In this document: piece by piece, positions 16,680-25,070 of the stretch
Layout of the letters: each line of letters starts with the position of its first letter
Position numbering within the stretch: position 1 is the stretch's first letter
IMG/VR virus record: IMGVR_UViG_3300001450_000038
Span: 1 to 58,762 of that record
DNA from: a virus
Strand: one strand, 5' to 3'
Length of the DNA stretch: 58,762 bases
Position numbers and translations under genes: made by a program
Notes under the pieces: model-generated
The model's database searches: none
Told to the model about the DNA's origin: nothing
The model's input: the letters and a program-made list of their open reading frames with translations, nothing else

Positions 16680-18323
16680 TTAACCCTCACACGATTTGCA
16701 TTGCATCAAGGATCTTGAAAGCTCTTGACTTGGATTAGCGCTCCTTTGGTAATACAAGCCTTTTACTCCATTTTCCCAAGCATAAATCATAAGTTGATTA
16801 ACTTCTTTCGCAGGAGTATTTGGGGGTATCATTAAATTTAATGATTGTCCTTGATCTAAATATTTCTGCCTCTGGGCAGCTTGAATAACAACTTCTTTCT
16901 GAGAAATCTCTTCAAATGTCTTAAATATACCCTTATCATCATCAGACATAAAGCTCAAATTTTGAACAGATCCTCCTGTTTTAAGTATACTCAACCAGAC
17001 TTCGTCATTATCTTTCCCATATTCTCGTAATACATTTTTCAAGTAAGGGTTCTTGTAAGTGAATTTCCCCTTAGCCAAATTCTTGACAAAATAATTTGAA
17101 TTCAAGGGTTCAATAGAAGGAGATACTTGACCCAAAATAAAAGAACTACTGGTTGTCGGAGCTATAGCTAGAGTAGTTGTATTTCTGCGACCGTAATCTT
17201 TAGCATACAAGGGACCGCCTAAAATGTTAAAAAGATCCCCTGTTGCTTTGTCACTAGATTTTCTAATCTTTTTGAATATAGAACTATTAGCTAGCTTGGC
17301 CTCCATACTCTCAAAAGTAATACTCTTACTCTGTAGGTAAGAGTGCCAACCAAGGACTCCCATGCCTAAAGCCCTGTGCCGTTTAGCGAAATTATGAGAA
17401 GATTCCATAAATGGAATATCTTTAGTTTTAATAATATACTCTTCCATTACCGCATCGAGAAACATAGTCAAAACCTCAATAGCGTCAGTTTTAATAATTT
17501 CATCCCATTGAACTAGATTAAGGGAAGACAAACAACAAACAAAGGATTCATCTTCTTTTGAAGGAAGGCTTATCTCATTACAAAGATTAGAAGCGAATAT
17601 CTCCATCGCATTATCTTTGTAACAGTCTGGGGCTTGATTATTAGCAGTATCTTTGAAAAATAAATATGGGTATCCCGTTTCAAACCTTTTTTTAATTACT
17701 GAAGCCCAGATCTGACGTTTATCTGAATCTCCATCAATCATAGATTTCATCCAATCATCTCCAACAGTAATCCCAAAAGACATCTCTTGGATTGCATTAC
17801 CCTCACTCCTTATACGCAAAAATTCTTTGATATCAGGATGATCAATAGGTAAATAAGCAGCGAAAGAACCCCTACGGACATTACCTTGAGAAACTACAGC
17901 TGCCACCTTATCAAAAAGTTCCATAAAATGGACTGCCCCAGAAGATTCCCCACCTGAATTTATTTTAGCTCCCCTACCACGGAGTTCTCCAAAATAAGCT
18001 GAAGTCCCAGAACCGTGTTTGGTTTGCATTCCAACCTCACTTTGCTTTGACAAAATTCCATCCATTCTGTCAGGAACATATACCCCATTACAAGAAATAG
18101 GGAGACCCCTCTTCCTCCCGAAATTAGACCAAACAGGAGAAGCGAGGGAATAAAACCCTTGCTTCATATAAGAAATGAATTTATCAGAAAATCCCTCAAT
18201 ACCCAAATATCCTTGGGCAGTATTAGCTATATCTTCAATCCTTTCTTCTGGAGTTTCTCCTTTTAAATAGCCCCTTTCAAGGAAAATCCTTGAATCTTCA
18301 TTTAGCCAATAGTATTCAGTCAT
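16680..18323 (-). CDS. nrdA: Ribonucleoside-diphosphate reductase, large subunit
   Basis: 547 residues, class I alpha chain without an N-terminal ATP-cone, so overall-activity allostery is probably lost. Catalytic landmarks: C78 in PISCNGV, the NLCNEI motif carrying the thiyl Cys and Glu, CCLSSLNL with the redox partner Cys, TTTLAIAPTTSSS, the radical-relay tyrosines in GLYYQRS, and a C-terminal CKSC (C542, C545) for reduction by thioredoxin or glutaredoxin. It makes deoxyribonucleotides for phage replication. The nrdB stop lies immediately upstream. Confidence 0.92.
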   Translation of the reverse strand: MTEYYWLNEDSRIFLERGYLKGETPEERIEDIANTAQGYLGIEGFSDKFISYMKQGFYSLASPVWSNFGRKRGLPISCNGVYVPDRMDGILSKQSEVGMQTKHGSGTSAYFGELRGRGAKINSGGESSGAVHFMELFDKVAAVVSQGNVRRGSFAAYLPIDHPDIKEFLRIRSEGNAIQEMSFGITVGDDWMKSMIDGDSDKRQIWASVIKKRFETGYPYLFFKDTANNQAPDCYKDNAMEIFASNLCNEISLPSKEDESFVCCLSSLNLVQWDEIIKTDAIEVLTMFLDAVMEEYIIKTKDIPFMESSHNFAKRHRALGMGVLGWHSYLQSKSITFESMEAKLANSSIFKKIRKSSDKATGDLFNILGGPLYAKDYGRRNTTTLAIAPTTSSSFILGQVSPSIEPLNSNYFVKNLAKGKFTYKNPYLKNVLREYGKDNDEVWLSILKTGGSVQNLSFMSDDDKGIFKTFEEISQKEVVIQAAQRQKYLDQGQSLNLMIPPNTPAKEVNQLMIYAWENGVKGLYYQRSANPSQELSRSLMQCKSCEG

Positions 18324-19295
18324 TTAGAATAAGTCGTCTGCATTATAAGTCTGAGAATTTTTTGAGTATTCTACAGGTCGGGAATAAAAAAAGTCCGTGG
18401 CATTGTTCCCAAGTAACTCCTCTTCAAACCAGATTGTATCTTTTAGCAGGTTTTTGTCAACTTCAAAAGGTTGTTTAAAACCAATTTGTTGCATGGACTC
18501 ATTAATTCTATTTTTAATGAACTCTTTCAATACAATAGCATTCAACCCTTTTTGACGAATTCCGTTGATCATCCAATCAATAATCTTACTTTCAGCTTCA
18601 AAAGCACATACTGCTTCTTGAGCTATTTTTTCCCCAAGCTCTTCATCAAAAAATTCTGGGTGTTCTTCCCGAATAGTATTAATCAGCTTCATGCCTACGA
18701 GAGCGTGAATATTCTCTTCATTCCTTGTATACTTCACTTGCTGGTCAGTATCTTTTAAGACATTTTTGTTACGAGCAAACCAGTTTATCACGTAAAATTG
18801 AGAAAACAACGATACATTCTCTACAAAAAGAGTGAATAGGATTAAAGCATAAACATATTGCTTCTTGTTATTTTTGTAAAACTTGTGTGTATATTTACGC
18901 AAATAGTTTACTCGACCCTGTATGAAGTCTAGCTTAAGATTTTCTTCAAAAACCTCTTCTAGTCCGAGTACCTCAAGGAGTCTCTCATAAGCATTATTGT
19001 GAATAACTTCAACATTGGCCATAACAAAGCCCAAATCACTAAGAGACGGATGAGGTAAATTATCACCTAATTTACTCCAAAATTTCTTAACAGCTACCTC
19101 AATTTGACCAATCGCTGAAAGAGTTCTTATAATAATCTCTTTTTCTTGATCGTCTAAAACCACGTTAAAGTCTTGAATATCTGAAGCAAAACTGAATTCT
19201 TTATCAGTCCAGAACCCATTATGCATTGCCTCGATAAATTCTCCCGCCCATGAATAATGGTCAGGCTTTCTGGAAATTTGTTCGTCAAAGATCAT
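18324..19295 (-). CDS. nrdB: Ribonucleoside-diphosphate reductase, small subunit
   Basis: 323 residues, ferritin-like di-metal protein. VEVIHNNAYERL provides metal ligands E96 and H99 and the radical tyrosine Y103 at the expected H+4 position; GQIEVAV provides E65; EENIHALVG holds the second Glu-His pair. The tyrosine marks it as a tyrosyl-radical enzyme rather than a Chlamydia-type one. First gene of the nrd operon. A minus-strand TAAAAT lies only six bases before the ATG, within a GTGTAA-type site. Confidence 0.92.
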   Translation of the reverse strand: MIFDEQISRKPDHYSWAGEFIEAMHNGFWTDKEFSFASDIQDFNVVLDDQEKEIIIRTLSAIGQIEVAVKKFWSKLGDNLPHPSLSDLGFVMANVEVIHNNAYERLLEVLGLEEVFEENLKLDFIQGRVNYLRKYTHKFYKNNKKQYVYALILFTLFVENVSLFSQFYVINWFARNKNVLKDTDQQVKYTRNEENIHALVGMKLINTIREEHPEFFDEELGEKIAQEAVCAFEAESKIIDWMINGIRQKGLNAIVLKEFIKNRINESMQQIGFKQPFEVDKNLLKDTIWFEEELLGNNATDFFYSRPVEYSKNSQTYNADDLF

Positions 19296-19304
19296 CTTGT
19301 AATT

Positions 19305-19310
19305 TTACAC
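19305..19310 (-). promoter_or_regulatory. GTGTAA element before nrdB
   Basis: On the minus strand GTGTAAAATTACAAG precedes the ATG. GTGTAA ends nine bases before the start, and TAAAAT, a -10-like hexamer, ends six bases before it. No -35 at normal spacing. One of nine such hexamers noted in the window. Confidence 0.45.
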
Positions 19311-19385
19311 AGAATATCGCCTCGTCAGAACTGAGTCAACTCTATTTTTAATAAAAAGAGCAAAGCTCATTTAAATTAATATAAA

Positions 19386-19446
19386 CGTATGGGTAACGTA
19401 TGGAATATTATTTAAATACGTATCCCATACGAGCGTTTCCAATACG
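19386..19446. promoter_or_regulatory. Cluster of CGTAT-n3-ATACG operator-like sites
   Basis: Three 13-bp sites lie in the divergent gap between nrdB and the sigma-like gene: CGTATGGGTAACG at 19386-19398, the perfect dyad CGTATCCCATACG at 19419-19431, and CGTTTCCAATACG at 19434-19446. A weaker CGTATGGAA starts at 19397. Repeated dyads between divergent operons suggest a dimeric repressor or activator. They do not match the NrdR box. The rest of the 250-bp gap (19296-19546) is AT-rich and holds no ORF. Confidence 0.55.
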
Positions 19447-19509
19447 ATATATTTCTTATATTAAGATAAGATTCTAGCCTGTCAAGAACAAAATTTTATG
19501 AGATTTTAC

Positions 19510-19537
19510 TTGATTTTTTTGACTTTTTACTTATAGT
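19510..19537 (+). promoter_or_regulatory. Sigma70-like promoter of the first plus-strand island
   Basis: TTGATT at 19510-19515, 16-base spacer, TATAGT at 19532-19537. The GTG start follows nine bases later, so the leader would be only a few bases long. The same -35 and spacer are seen at 41469-41496. Confidence 0.5.
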
Positions 19538-19546
19538 AAGAAAAAA

Positions 19547-20143
19547 GTGATCAATAATCTCTCAGATTCCGATTTAACTGTATTAATTAGAGAAGATAAT
19601 GACGAAATAGCCTTGAACGAGCTAATCTCTAGACATTCAGGTATTTACGTTGACATGCTTAAAAAGTTTGGTTCAAATTGCCTGACCAGAAATCAAGTCT
19701 GCGATATAATGGGCGAAAAAGATTATGTAATCTACAAAGCTGCTCTAGAATATGATGAAAATAGGGCTAAGTTTTCCACTCATTTGGCAAATAAGACGAA
19801 ATATATGTGCCTTACTCAGAAGACTAAAAACAAGAATAATAGGGTCACTTCAAATTTTGATGAAATACAATTTTGTCAAAAAGACAAGAGTCACACTCCA
19901 GACCAGTCTTGTAATATGAATGATTCGTTTTCTAGGATCATTAATCTGATTGAAAAACATCAAGATAGCCGCTTAAAAATAATCTTTCACGAGAGGTATT
20001 TTTGTGGTAAGAGGGGCAAATTAAAACCTTGGAAGGAAGTTGCTGATATATTAAATCTCTCAGCACAAGGTTGCATAAATATTCATGACAAAGCAGTGTT
20101 AGAATTAAATCAAAAAATAGATAATGAAAAGATTAAATTTTGA
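19547..20143 (+). CDS. RNA polymerase sigma-70-family-like factor
   Basis: 198 residues, start GTG (no other start nearby; promoter immediately upstream). A region 2-like helix set runs about 18-95 (DEIALNELISRHSGIY, YKAALEYDENRAKFSTHL), and a region 4-like helix-turn-helix lies near 150-190 (WKEVADILNLSAQGCINIHD). Size and layout fit phage-encoded or ECF-like sigma factors that redirect host RNA polymerase. First gene of the plus-strand island, next to an operator cluster. A second such protein is encoded at 56270-56947. Confidence 0.6.
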   Translation: MINNLSDSDLTVLIREDNDEIALNELISRHSGIYVDMLKKFGSNCLTRNQVCDIMGEKDYVIYKAALEYDENRAKFSTHLANKTKYMCLTQKTKNKNNRVTSNFDEIQFCQKDKSHTPDQSCNMNDSFSRIINLIEKHQDSRLKIIFHERYFCGKRGKLKPWKEVADILNLSAQGCINIHDKAVLELNQKIDNEKIKF

Positions 20144-21209
20144 AGGGCCAATAAACTCACTCAGTTTAGGGAATGTAACAGTAAATATTCTAAGAGAACT
20201 AAAAGAAAGAGACCTTGAAATATCCTTCTTTCCCGTAGGAGATAAAGGTGATTTTTCCGCTTACGACAAAATATCCAAAGATTTCCAGCAATGGGTTAGT
20301 AATATTTCAGCTACTAGACTTAAAAAATTAGACAAAAATACGCCATCCTTAAAAGTTTGGCATATTAATGGTTCAGAAAAAGTTCTGCCTAATCAATTCC
20401 TTTATACTTTTTATGAACTTGATTCCCCTACGGAAGAAGAAGTAAATATAGTCAAACTACAAAAACATGTATTTTTCTCATCATCAGAAGCCTCGCAAGC
20501 CTTCAAAGACAAAGGCTGCAATAATGTTAGTCATGTCCCTCTTGGTTTTGATCAGGATTTCCAAGAAACGAAAAAAGAATATCTAAAGGATACAATCCAT
20601 TTTGGTTTAGTGGGTAAATTTGAAAGAAGGAAAAATACTCAGGCTATTATAAAATTGTGGACTCAGAAATTTGGTAATAACCCCAAATATCAATTATCCT
20701 GTCTTGTCGCGAACCCATTTTTAAATGGAGACCAAATGAATCAAGCGATTAATAATTCTCTTAGTGGGCAAACTTGGTCAAACATTAATTTTTTACCTCA
20801 CTTAAAAACAAATTCTGAAGTAAACGATTTTACAAATTCAATTGATATCGATCTTTCTGGACTTTCAAATGGAGAAGGTTGGAATCTTCCCGCTTTCAAT
20901 GCAACAGCTCTTGGTAAATGGTCTGTAGTTAGCAATTGTTCCTCCCATAAAGATTGGGCAACGGAAGATAATAGTATTCTTGTAGATCCAATTGGCAAAC
21001 AACCTTGTTATGATAACTTCTTTTTTAAAGAAGGGATGCCTTTTAATCAGGGAGAATATTATAAATTAAATGCAGATGATATTGAAAAAGGTTTTGACAA
21101 AGCCCTAGAGAAAGTGGGACAAAAAAACACAGATGGGACAAAATTGCGCGACATGTTTACATATTCTAAGAGCGTAGATGCTATTTTATCTCGTATCTAT
21201 GAGGATTAG
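20124..21209 (+). CDS. Glycosyltransferase, GT4-like
   Basis: 361 residues. The C-terminal half has FGLVGKFERRKNTQAII and LSNGEGWNLPAFNATALG, the donor-binding strand and E-x7 region of GT4 enzymes. WHINGSEKVLP and FYELDSPTEEEV belong to the acceptor-side domain. Overlaps the sigma-like gene by 20 bases, so probably co-transcribed from 19510. Substrates unknown. It is related in style to the GT4 domain at 23355-25070. Confidence 0.72.
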   Translation: MKRLNFEGPINSLSLGNVTVNILRELKERDLEISFFPVGDKGDFSAYDKISKDFQQWVSNISATRLKKLDKNTPSLKVWHINGSEKVLPNQFLYTFYELDSPTEEEVNIVKLQKHVFFSSSEASQAFKDKGCNNVSHVPLGFDQDFQETKKEYLKDTIHFGLVGKFERRKNTQAIIKLWTQKFGNNPKYQLSCLVANPFLNGDQMNQAINNSLSGQTWSNINFLPHLKTNSEVNDFTNSIDIDLSGLSNGEGWNLPAFNATALGKWSVVSNCSSHKDWATEDNSILVDPIGKQPCYDNFFFKEGMPFNQGEYYKLNADDIEKGFDKALEKVGQKNTDGTKLRDMFTYSKSVDAILSRIYED

Positions 21210-21241
21210 ATCCTTGGCATGAGTTGTGTTATATAGTAAAT

Positions 21242-21529
21242 ATGAATTACTCATATAATACAAATAAAACTGAAATTAAAGACAACGGAGACGATTATAT
21301 CGCCCAATTTGAACTAGCAGGTTTCTCAAAAAAAGACCTTGATGTTACAGCTACAAATTCAAAATTAATCATTGATGCGAAGAATGAAGATAGACAAAGT
21401 CATTTTAAATTAAATTTATATGGAATTGTTTCTATTGAAAATATAGTATCAAATATGAAGAACGGTCTTCTTACAGTAACTCTTCCCAAAAAGAGTGTAA
21501 TAGGACGAAGAAAAATAGAAGTTATATAA
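21242..21529 (+). CDS. Small heat-shock protein, Hsp20/IbpA type
   Basis: 95 residues from ATG 21242; an in-frame TTG at 21224 exists, but the protein aligns from MNYSYNTNKTE. The alpha-crystallin core reads DDYIAQFELAGFSKKDLDV, LIIDAKNED, and the conserved GLLTVTLPKK near the end. It would hold unfolded proteins as an ATP-independent chaperone. Phage Hsp20 genes are common in marine T4-like viruses. TATAGT lies at 21232-21237, four bases before the start. Confidence 0.85.
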   Translation: MNYSYNTNKTEIKDNGDDYIAQFELAGFSKKDLDVTATNSKLIIDAKNEDRQSHFKLNLYGIVSIENIVSNMKNGLLTVTLPKKSVIGRRKIEVI

Positions 21530-21909
21530 TGTCAATATACCTATATAAACACCCCACGAAAGACGAGTATGAAGAGGTTATTCAGGGAATGAATGACCCC
21601 CATACTTTCTCAAAAGATGGAGAGGAATGGCGAAGAGTATTCACAGTTCCACATGCCTCGATATCAAGTAACGATGACCCTTTTAACTCTAACGCCTTCG
21701 TCGAGAAGACAGGTAAAATGAAGGGTACTGTGGGAGATATGATGAGCTATTCTGAAGAGTTGAGCCAGAAACGAGCAGATAAACATGGAGGACAAGACCC
21801 CGTTAAGACTAAACACTTCAAAGACTACGAAAGGGACATCGGCAAAAAGCACATTGCAGATAAGCAAACTAGTTTTGAGAATAAATCAATAAAGATTGAT
21901 ATGGATTAA
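21529..21909 (+). CDS. FmdB-like protein lacking the zinc cysteines
   Basis: 126 residues. The first 45 follow the FmdB layout (MSIYLYKHPTKDEYEEVIQG, then DPHTF and WRRVFTVP), but the CxxC pairs that bind zinc in that family are absent. The remainder is charged and ends KSIKIDMD. Start ATG overlaps the Hsp20 stop (TAATG). The gene ends convergently with the fibre-like gene (four-base overlap). Role unknown. Confidence 0.45.
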   Translation: MSIYLYKHPTKDEYEEVIQGMNDPHTFSKDGEEWRRVFTVPHASISSNDDPFNSNAFVEKTGKMKGTVGDMMSYSEELSQKRADKHGGQDPVKTKHFKDYERDIGKKHIADKQTSFENKSIKIDMD

Positions 21910-22742
21910 ATGGAGGTTAAACCGATTCCAGCCCAACTCCCTCCAATAAATACACATAAAGTAGATCCTGAAATCGCTAATGCTCCAGTTGCTTCCACTG
22001 AAGGAGAACCATCAGAAGAACCCATACTATTACCTAACCATTTAGGGAGGGCAAATCCCGTCTGATATCTTACAATGCCCGTTACAGTGTGAGGACCGTT
22101 AAACATTTCTTCATTGACAATGGTGCTGCCGCTTAATACCGCATCGCTCAAAACATCTAATTGACCACTAAATATGCCAGTTCCGTCTACACTTAAGCTC
22201 TGTTGGAAATAAGTGTCTCCACCTTGGAAGAAATGACCAGAACTAAATTTCGCATATAAGGCGTCTTGCTGACTTACGGTAATTGAGTTTGTAGTTAGGT
22301 TATCTTTTAAGACGACACTACCCGTTGCAGTTTCAGTAAACGTTATACCATGCCCAGCTAAGCAAACATTTTCTTGACTTCCCGTTCTGAATTCTACAGA
22401 ATCTGCGCGAAAAACAGCATTATTAATCCCGCTAATGCTACTGTCATTGCATGAAATTGCAAAATTATTATATGCGTTTAGTCCATCTCCTATTTCAGTA
22501 TCACTACCTAGAAACAAAAAGTTTCCACTATTTGTATTATAGATGTTATCGATTTTCTGAGCAAAACTTGCAATTGATTTACCGTTATTAGTCAAATCTC
22601 CTGTAAAAGAAAAATCACCTGTCAAGTTCCTAGAAACATTGATTTGAACTCCCGTATTTGTTTGAGTTATATTTAGATCTCCAGAATCACTAAAGAAAGT
22701 GTGCAATTGGATCTGTTCAGGTTGAATTTTATTAAAAGCCAT
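21906..22742 (-). CDS. Fibre-like virion protein
   Basis: 278 residues, rich in Gly, Ser, Thr and Asn, with beta-type repeating segments (NLTGDFSFTGDLTNNGKSI, SLSVDGTGIFSGQLDV) and a C-terminal region ending SGSTLCVFIGGSWAGIGL. This composition and the GIFSGQL-type repeats are typical of phage tail fibre or appendage proteins. It stands alone on the minus strand between two plus-strand islands, away from the other tail genes, and has a GTGTAA element 25 bases upstream. Receptor-binding is a guess. Confidence 0.55.
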   Translation of the reverse strand: MAFNKIQPEQIQLHTFFSDSGDLNITQTNTGVQINVSRNLTGDFSFTGDLTNNGKSIASFAQKIDNIYNTNSGNFLFLGSDTEIGDGLNAYNNFAISCNDSSISGINNAVFRADSVEFRTGSQENVCLAGHGITFTETATGSVVLKDNLTTNSITVSQQDALYAKFSSGHFFQGGDTYFQQSLSVDGTGIFSGQLDVLSDAVLSGSTIVNEEMFNGPHTVTGIVRYQTGFALPKWLGNSMGSSDGSPSVEATGALAISGSTLCVFIGGSWAGIGLTSI

Positions 22743-22767
22743 GATACAATAGATTATCTTCTATAAA

Positions 22768-22773
22768 TTACAC
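22768..22773 (-). promoter_or_regulatory. GTGTAA element before the fibre-like gene
   Basis: Hexamer GTGTAA on the minus strand, 25 bases before the ATG at 22742. It shares the 38-bp divergent gap with the SSB gene, whose own -10-like TATAAA is at 22762-22767. Confidence 0.35.
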
Positions 22774-22780
22774 AAATTCA

Positions 22781-23374
22781 ATGAAATTTACTCTTTATAA
22801 GCCAAACTCTAAAAATGCAGGATCTGCATTCAGTTTTGATATCGCAAAAGACAAGAAGGGAAATGCAGTTATGTACGTCTCTATGATTCAACAACATAGC
22901 TGGAATGATCAAACTAAAAGCGGGTCTTTTAAAGAAAATGCTAAAAATCCAGAAAAGTCTGGAACCATTAAGTTAACAGCTAATGAAGCTGGAGAAATTT
23001 TATCTTCACTAAAAACCAGAATCCCTTTTGTAGCATTCCATAGACGGGATAAAGACACTACGATCATTAAATTCACCCCTTGGGACAAAAAAAGAAAAAT
23101 CATGAATAAAAATGGGGAAGAATGGCTTGAAACCCCTGCATTTGGGTTCACGGTAACGAGAAATTCTTCTCAGATATTCAAGCTTCCTCTAGAAGCTGGA
23201 GAAACAGAAGTTCTTGGAGAACTAATGAAAAAGTATATTTTAGACTCTTTTTTTGTCGCTGACGCTTATCAGAATCAAAAACCCAAATACGAAAAGAAAG
23301 AATACGAAAAAAAACAATACGAAGAGCCAAAACAAGAGGTAACTGAAGACGAAGATGACGGAGTCCCATTCTAA
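22781..23374 (+). CDS. Single-stranded DNA-binding protein
   Basis: 197 residues. An N-terminal beta-rich domain (MKFTLYKPNSKNAGSAFSF, then MYVSMIQQHSW and FVAFHRRDKDTTIIKF) is followed by a lysine, glutamate and tyrosine-rich linker. The last nine residues, EDEDDGVPF, closely resemble the DDDIPF tip by which bacterial SSB recruits repair and replication proteins. The core is not an obvious bacterial OB-fold and is closer to phage-type SSBs. It would coat ssDNA at the phage fork. Overlaps the next gene by 20 bases. Confidence 0.7.
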   Translation: MKFTLYKPNSKNAGSAFSFDIAKDKKGNAVMYVSMIQQHSWNDQTKSGSFKENAKNPEKSGTIKLTANEAGEILSSLKTRIPFVAFHRRDKDTTIIKFTPWDKKRKIMNKNGEEWLETPAFGFTVTRNSSQIFKLPLEAGETEVLGELMKKYILDSFFVADAYQNQKPKYEKKEYEKKQYEEPKQEVTEDEDDGVPF

Positions 23375-25070
23375 AAAACTAAGGGTCTTAATACACTCTA
23401 ATCATAGCAGACTTGTTACGGGGTTTGGGAAAAATGCTAAAAATATTTTGTTAGCATTACATAATGACCCACACATTGAAGTGATTGAAGCTGGAAATGG
23501 CGCGAAATTTGGAGCCGACTTACTGACTCCTTGGGAGTCTTATGGGACTCACCCCAGTGATCCATCATTCTTAAGATCAATCCGAGGGGACGGGCCGAAA
23601 GAAAGAATGGCTCAATATGGTTACTATACGATAGATGAAATTGTAGAAAAATCTAAACCAGATGTATATCTTGGGATTGAAGATATTTGGGCCTTTGCCG
23701 AATATCACAAAAAACCTTGGTGGAATAAAATTAACAAAGTTCTTTGGACGACTTTAGATAGCCTCCCGATATTGGATCAAGCAAAACAAATGGAGCCTCA
23801 CTGTGATAAGATGTTAGTGTGGGCATCATTTGCAGAGGAAGAAATGAAGAAGCTTGGACACAAAAATGTAGAGACAATTCATGGTGCTGTCGATTACTCT
23901 CATTTCAAACCAATGGATTATAGATCTGCTGTAAGAAAGAGATTTGGTTTAGACTCAAGTTATGTAATAGGATTTGTTTTCAAGAACCAATTGAGGAAAT
24001 CAGTACCGAATCTTTTAGAAGGATTTAAGATTTTCAAAGAAGAAAACCCGAATGTTAATGCAAAATTACTATTGCATACAGATTGGGGGGAAACATCTCA
24101 TGGCTGGGACATACCAAGGTATCTTAAAGAAATGGATATTGATCAGGATGATGTATTGTCCACTTACCTTTGCCATGCTTGTGATTATTACCACATTGCA
24201 CCTTATCAAGGAGAAGACAAGGACTGTCCACGTTGTAAAAAAGAAAAATCGTTTAAAACTAAAAATAGCGCAAAGGGGATTAATGAAAAACAGTTGAACG
24301 AACTCTATAATTGTATGGACGTTTATTGTCATCCATTTACAAGCGGAGGGCAAGAGTTACCGATTCAAGAGGCTAAAGCAGCGGGTCTAGTGACTTTAGT
24401 CACGGAATATTCCTGTGGAACAGATTCGTGCTATGAACATCAAGGAGGAATCCCTCTTAAATGGAATTCATATAGAGAACCCAGCACCCAGTTTATTAAA
24501 GCATCGACTTGTCCGAAGGATATAGCTGCAAAGTTAAAAATGGCGCGAGGGATGACAGAAGTTGATACTATGGTTCTAGCGGAGAAGGGGATAGAATACG
24601 TAAAGAAGGAGTTTTCAGTACAATCTACAGTAGAAAAACTGAAGAAAGTCCTATTAAACCTAAAAAAACCCGAAGTTAAAGAAGAAGAGGCTAAAGACTC
24701 CCCCAAGACTTTAGGGATTGAAGATGTATTAGGCGATGAAGGCATTTCTAATAGAATCGCCGTTGTTCTTCCTGAATCAGCTGGAGATATTCTCATCCTA
24801 AATTCTTTAATGAAAAATCTTAAAGATTTATATCCAGAAAAAAATATATACGTATTTACTAAACCCCAGTTTTATCAAATGATTGAGGATAATCCAAGCG
24901 TTCATAAAATCCTTCCATATCAAGATAGTCTTCAAAACCTATTAATGCTAGAAGGGAAGGGAGACCATCAGGGGTATTTTGACATGGCTTTTTTACCTAA
25001 TATCGGGACGCAAAAACATTTAAACTATCTTCATAACGGTAAAGATAAAACACAATTTGAGTTACGATGA
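23355..25070 (+). CDS. GT4 glycosyltransferase with zinc knuckle, fused to the N-terminal half of a GT9 domain
   Basis: 571 residues. Residues 8-440 form a GT4 enzyme: VTGFGKNAKNILLAL, FVFKNQLRKSVPNLLEGFK, and SGGQELPIQEAKAAG with the E-x7-E donor site. Inside it, CHAC near 273 and CPRC near 293 make a zinc knuckle, an unusual insertion. After a charged linker, residues from about 465 form the first Rossmann half of a GT9 (heptosyltransferase) domain: RIAVVLPESAGDILILNSL, then VHKILPY. The ORF ends in ATGA, and the second GT9 half follows in the next frame. It may be one enzyme made as two chains. Confidence 0.72.
   Translation: MTESHSKKLRVLIHSNHSRLVTGFGKNAKNILLALHNDPHIEVIEAGNGAKFGADLLTPWESYGTHPSDPSFLRSIRGDGPKERMAQYGYYTIDEIVEKSKPDVYLGIEDIWAFAEYHKKPWWNKINKVLWTTLDSLPILDQAKQMEPHCDKMLVWASFAEEEMKKLGHKNVETIHGAVDYSHFKPMDYRSAVRKRFGLDSSYVIGFVFKNQLRKSVPNLLEGFKIFKEENPNVNAKLLLHTDWGETSHGWDIPRYLKEMDIDQDDVLSTYLCHACDYYHIAPYQGEDKDCPRCKKEKSFKTKNSAKGINEKQLNELYNCMDVYCHPFTSGGQELPIQEAKAAGLVTLVTEYSCGTDSCYEHQGGIPLKWNSYREPSTQFIKASTCPKDIAAKLKMARGMTEVDTMVLAEKGIEYVKKEFSVQSTVEKLKKVLLNLKKPEVKEEEAKDSPKTLGIEDVLGDEGISNRIAVVLPESAGDILILNSLMKNLKDLYPEKNIYVFTKPQFYQMIEDNPSVHKILPYQDSLQNLLMLEGKGDHQGYFDMAFLPNIGTQKHLNYLHNGKDKTQFELR

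Noticed and set aside
19386-19446. NrdR boxes in front of nrdB
   Set aside because: The dyads read CGTAT-n3-ATACG, unlike the ACACTATATAG-type NrdR consensus.
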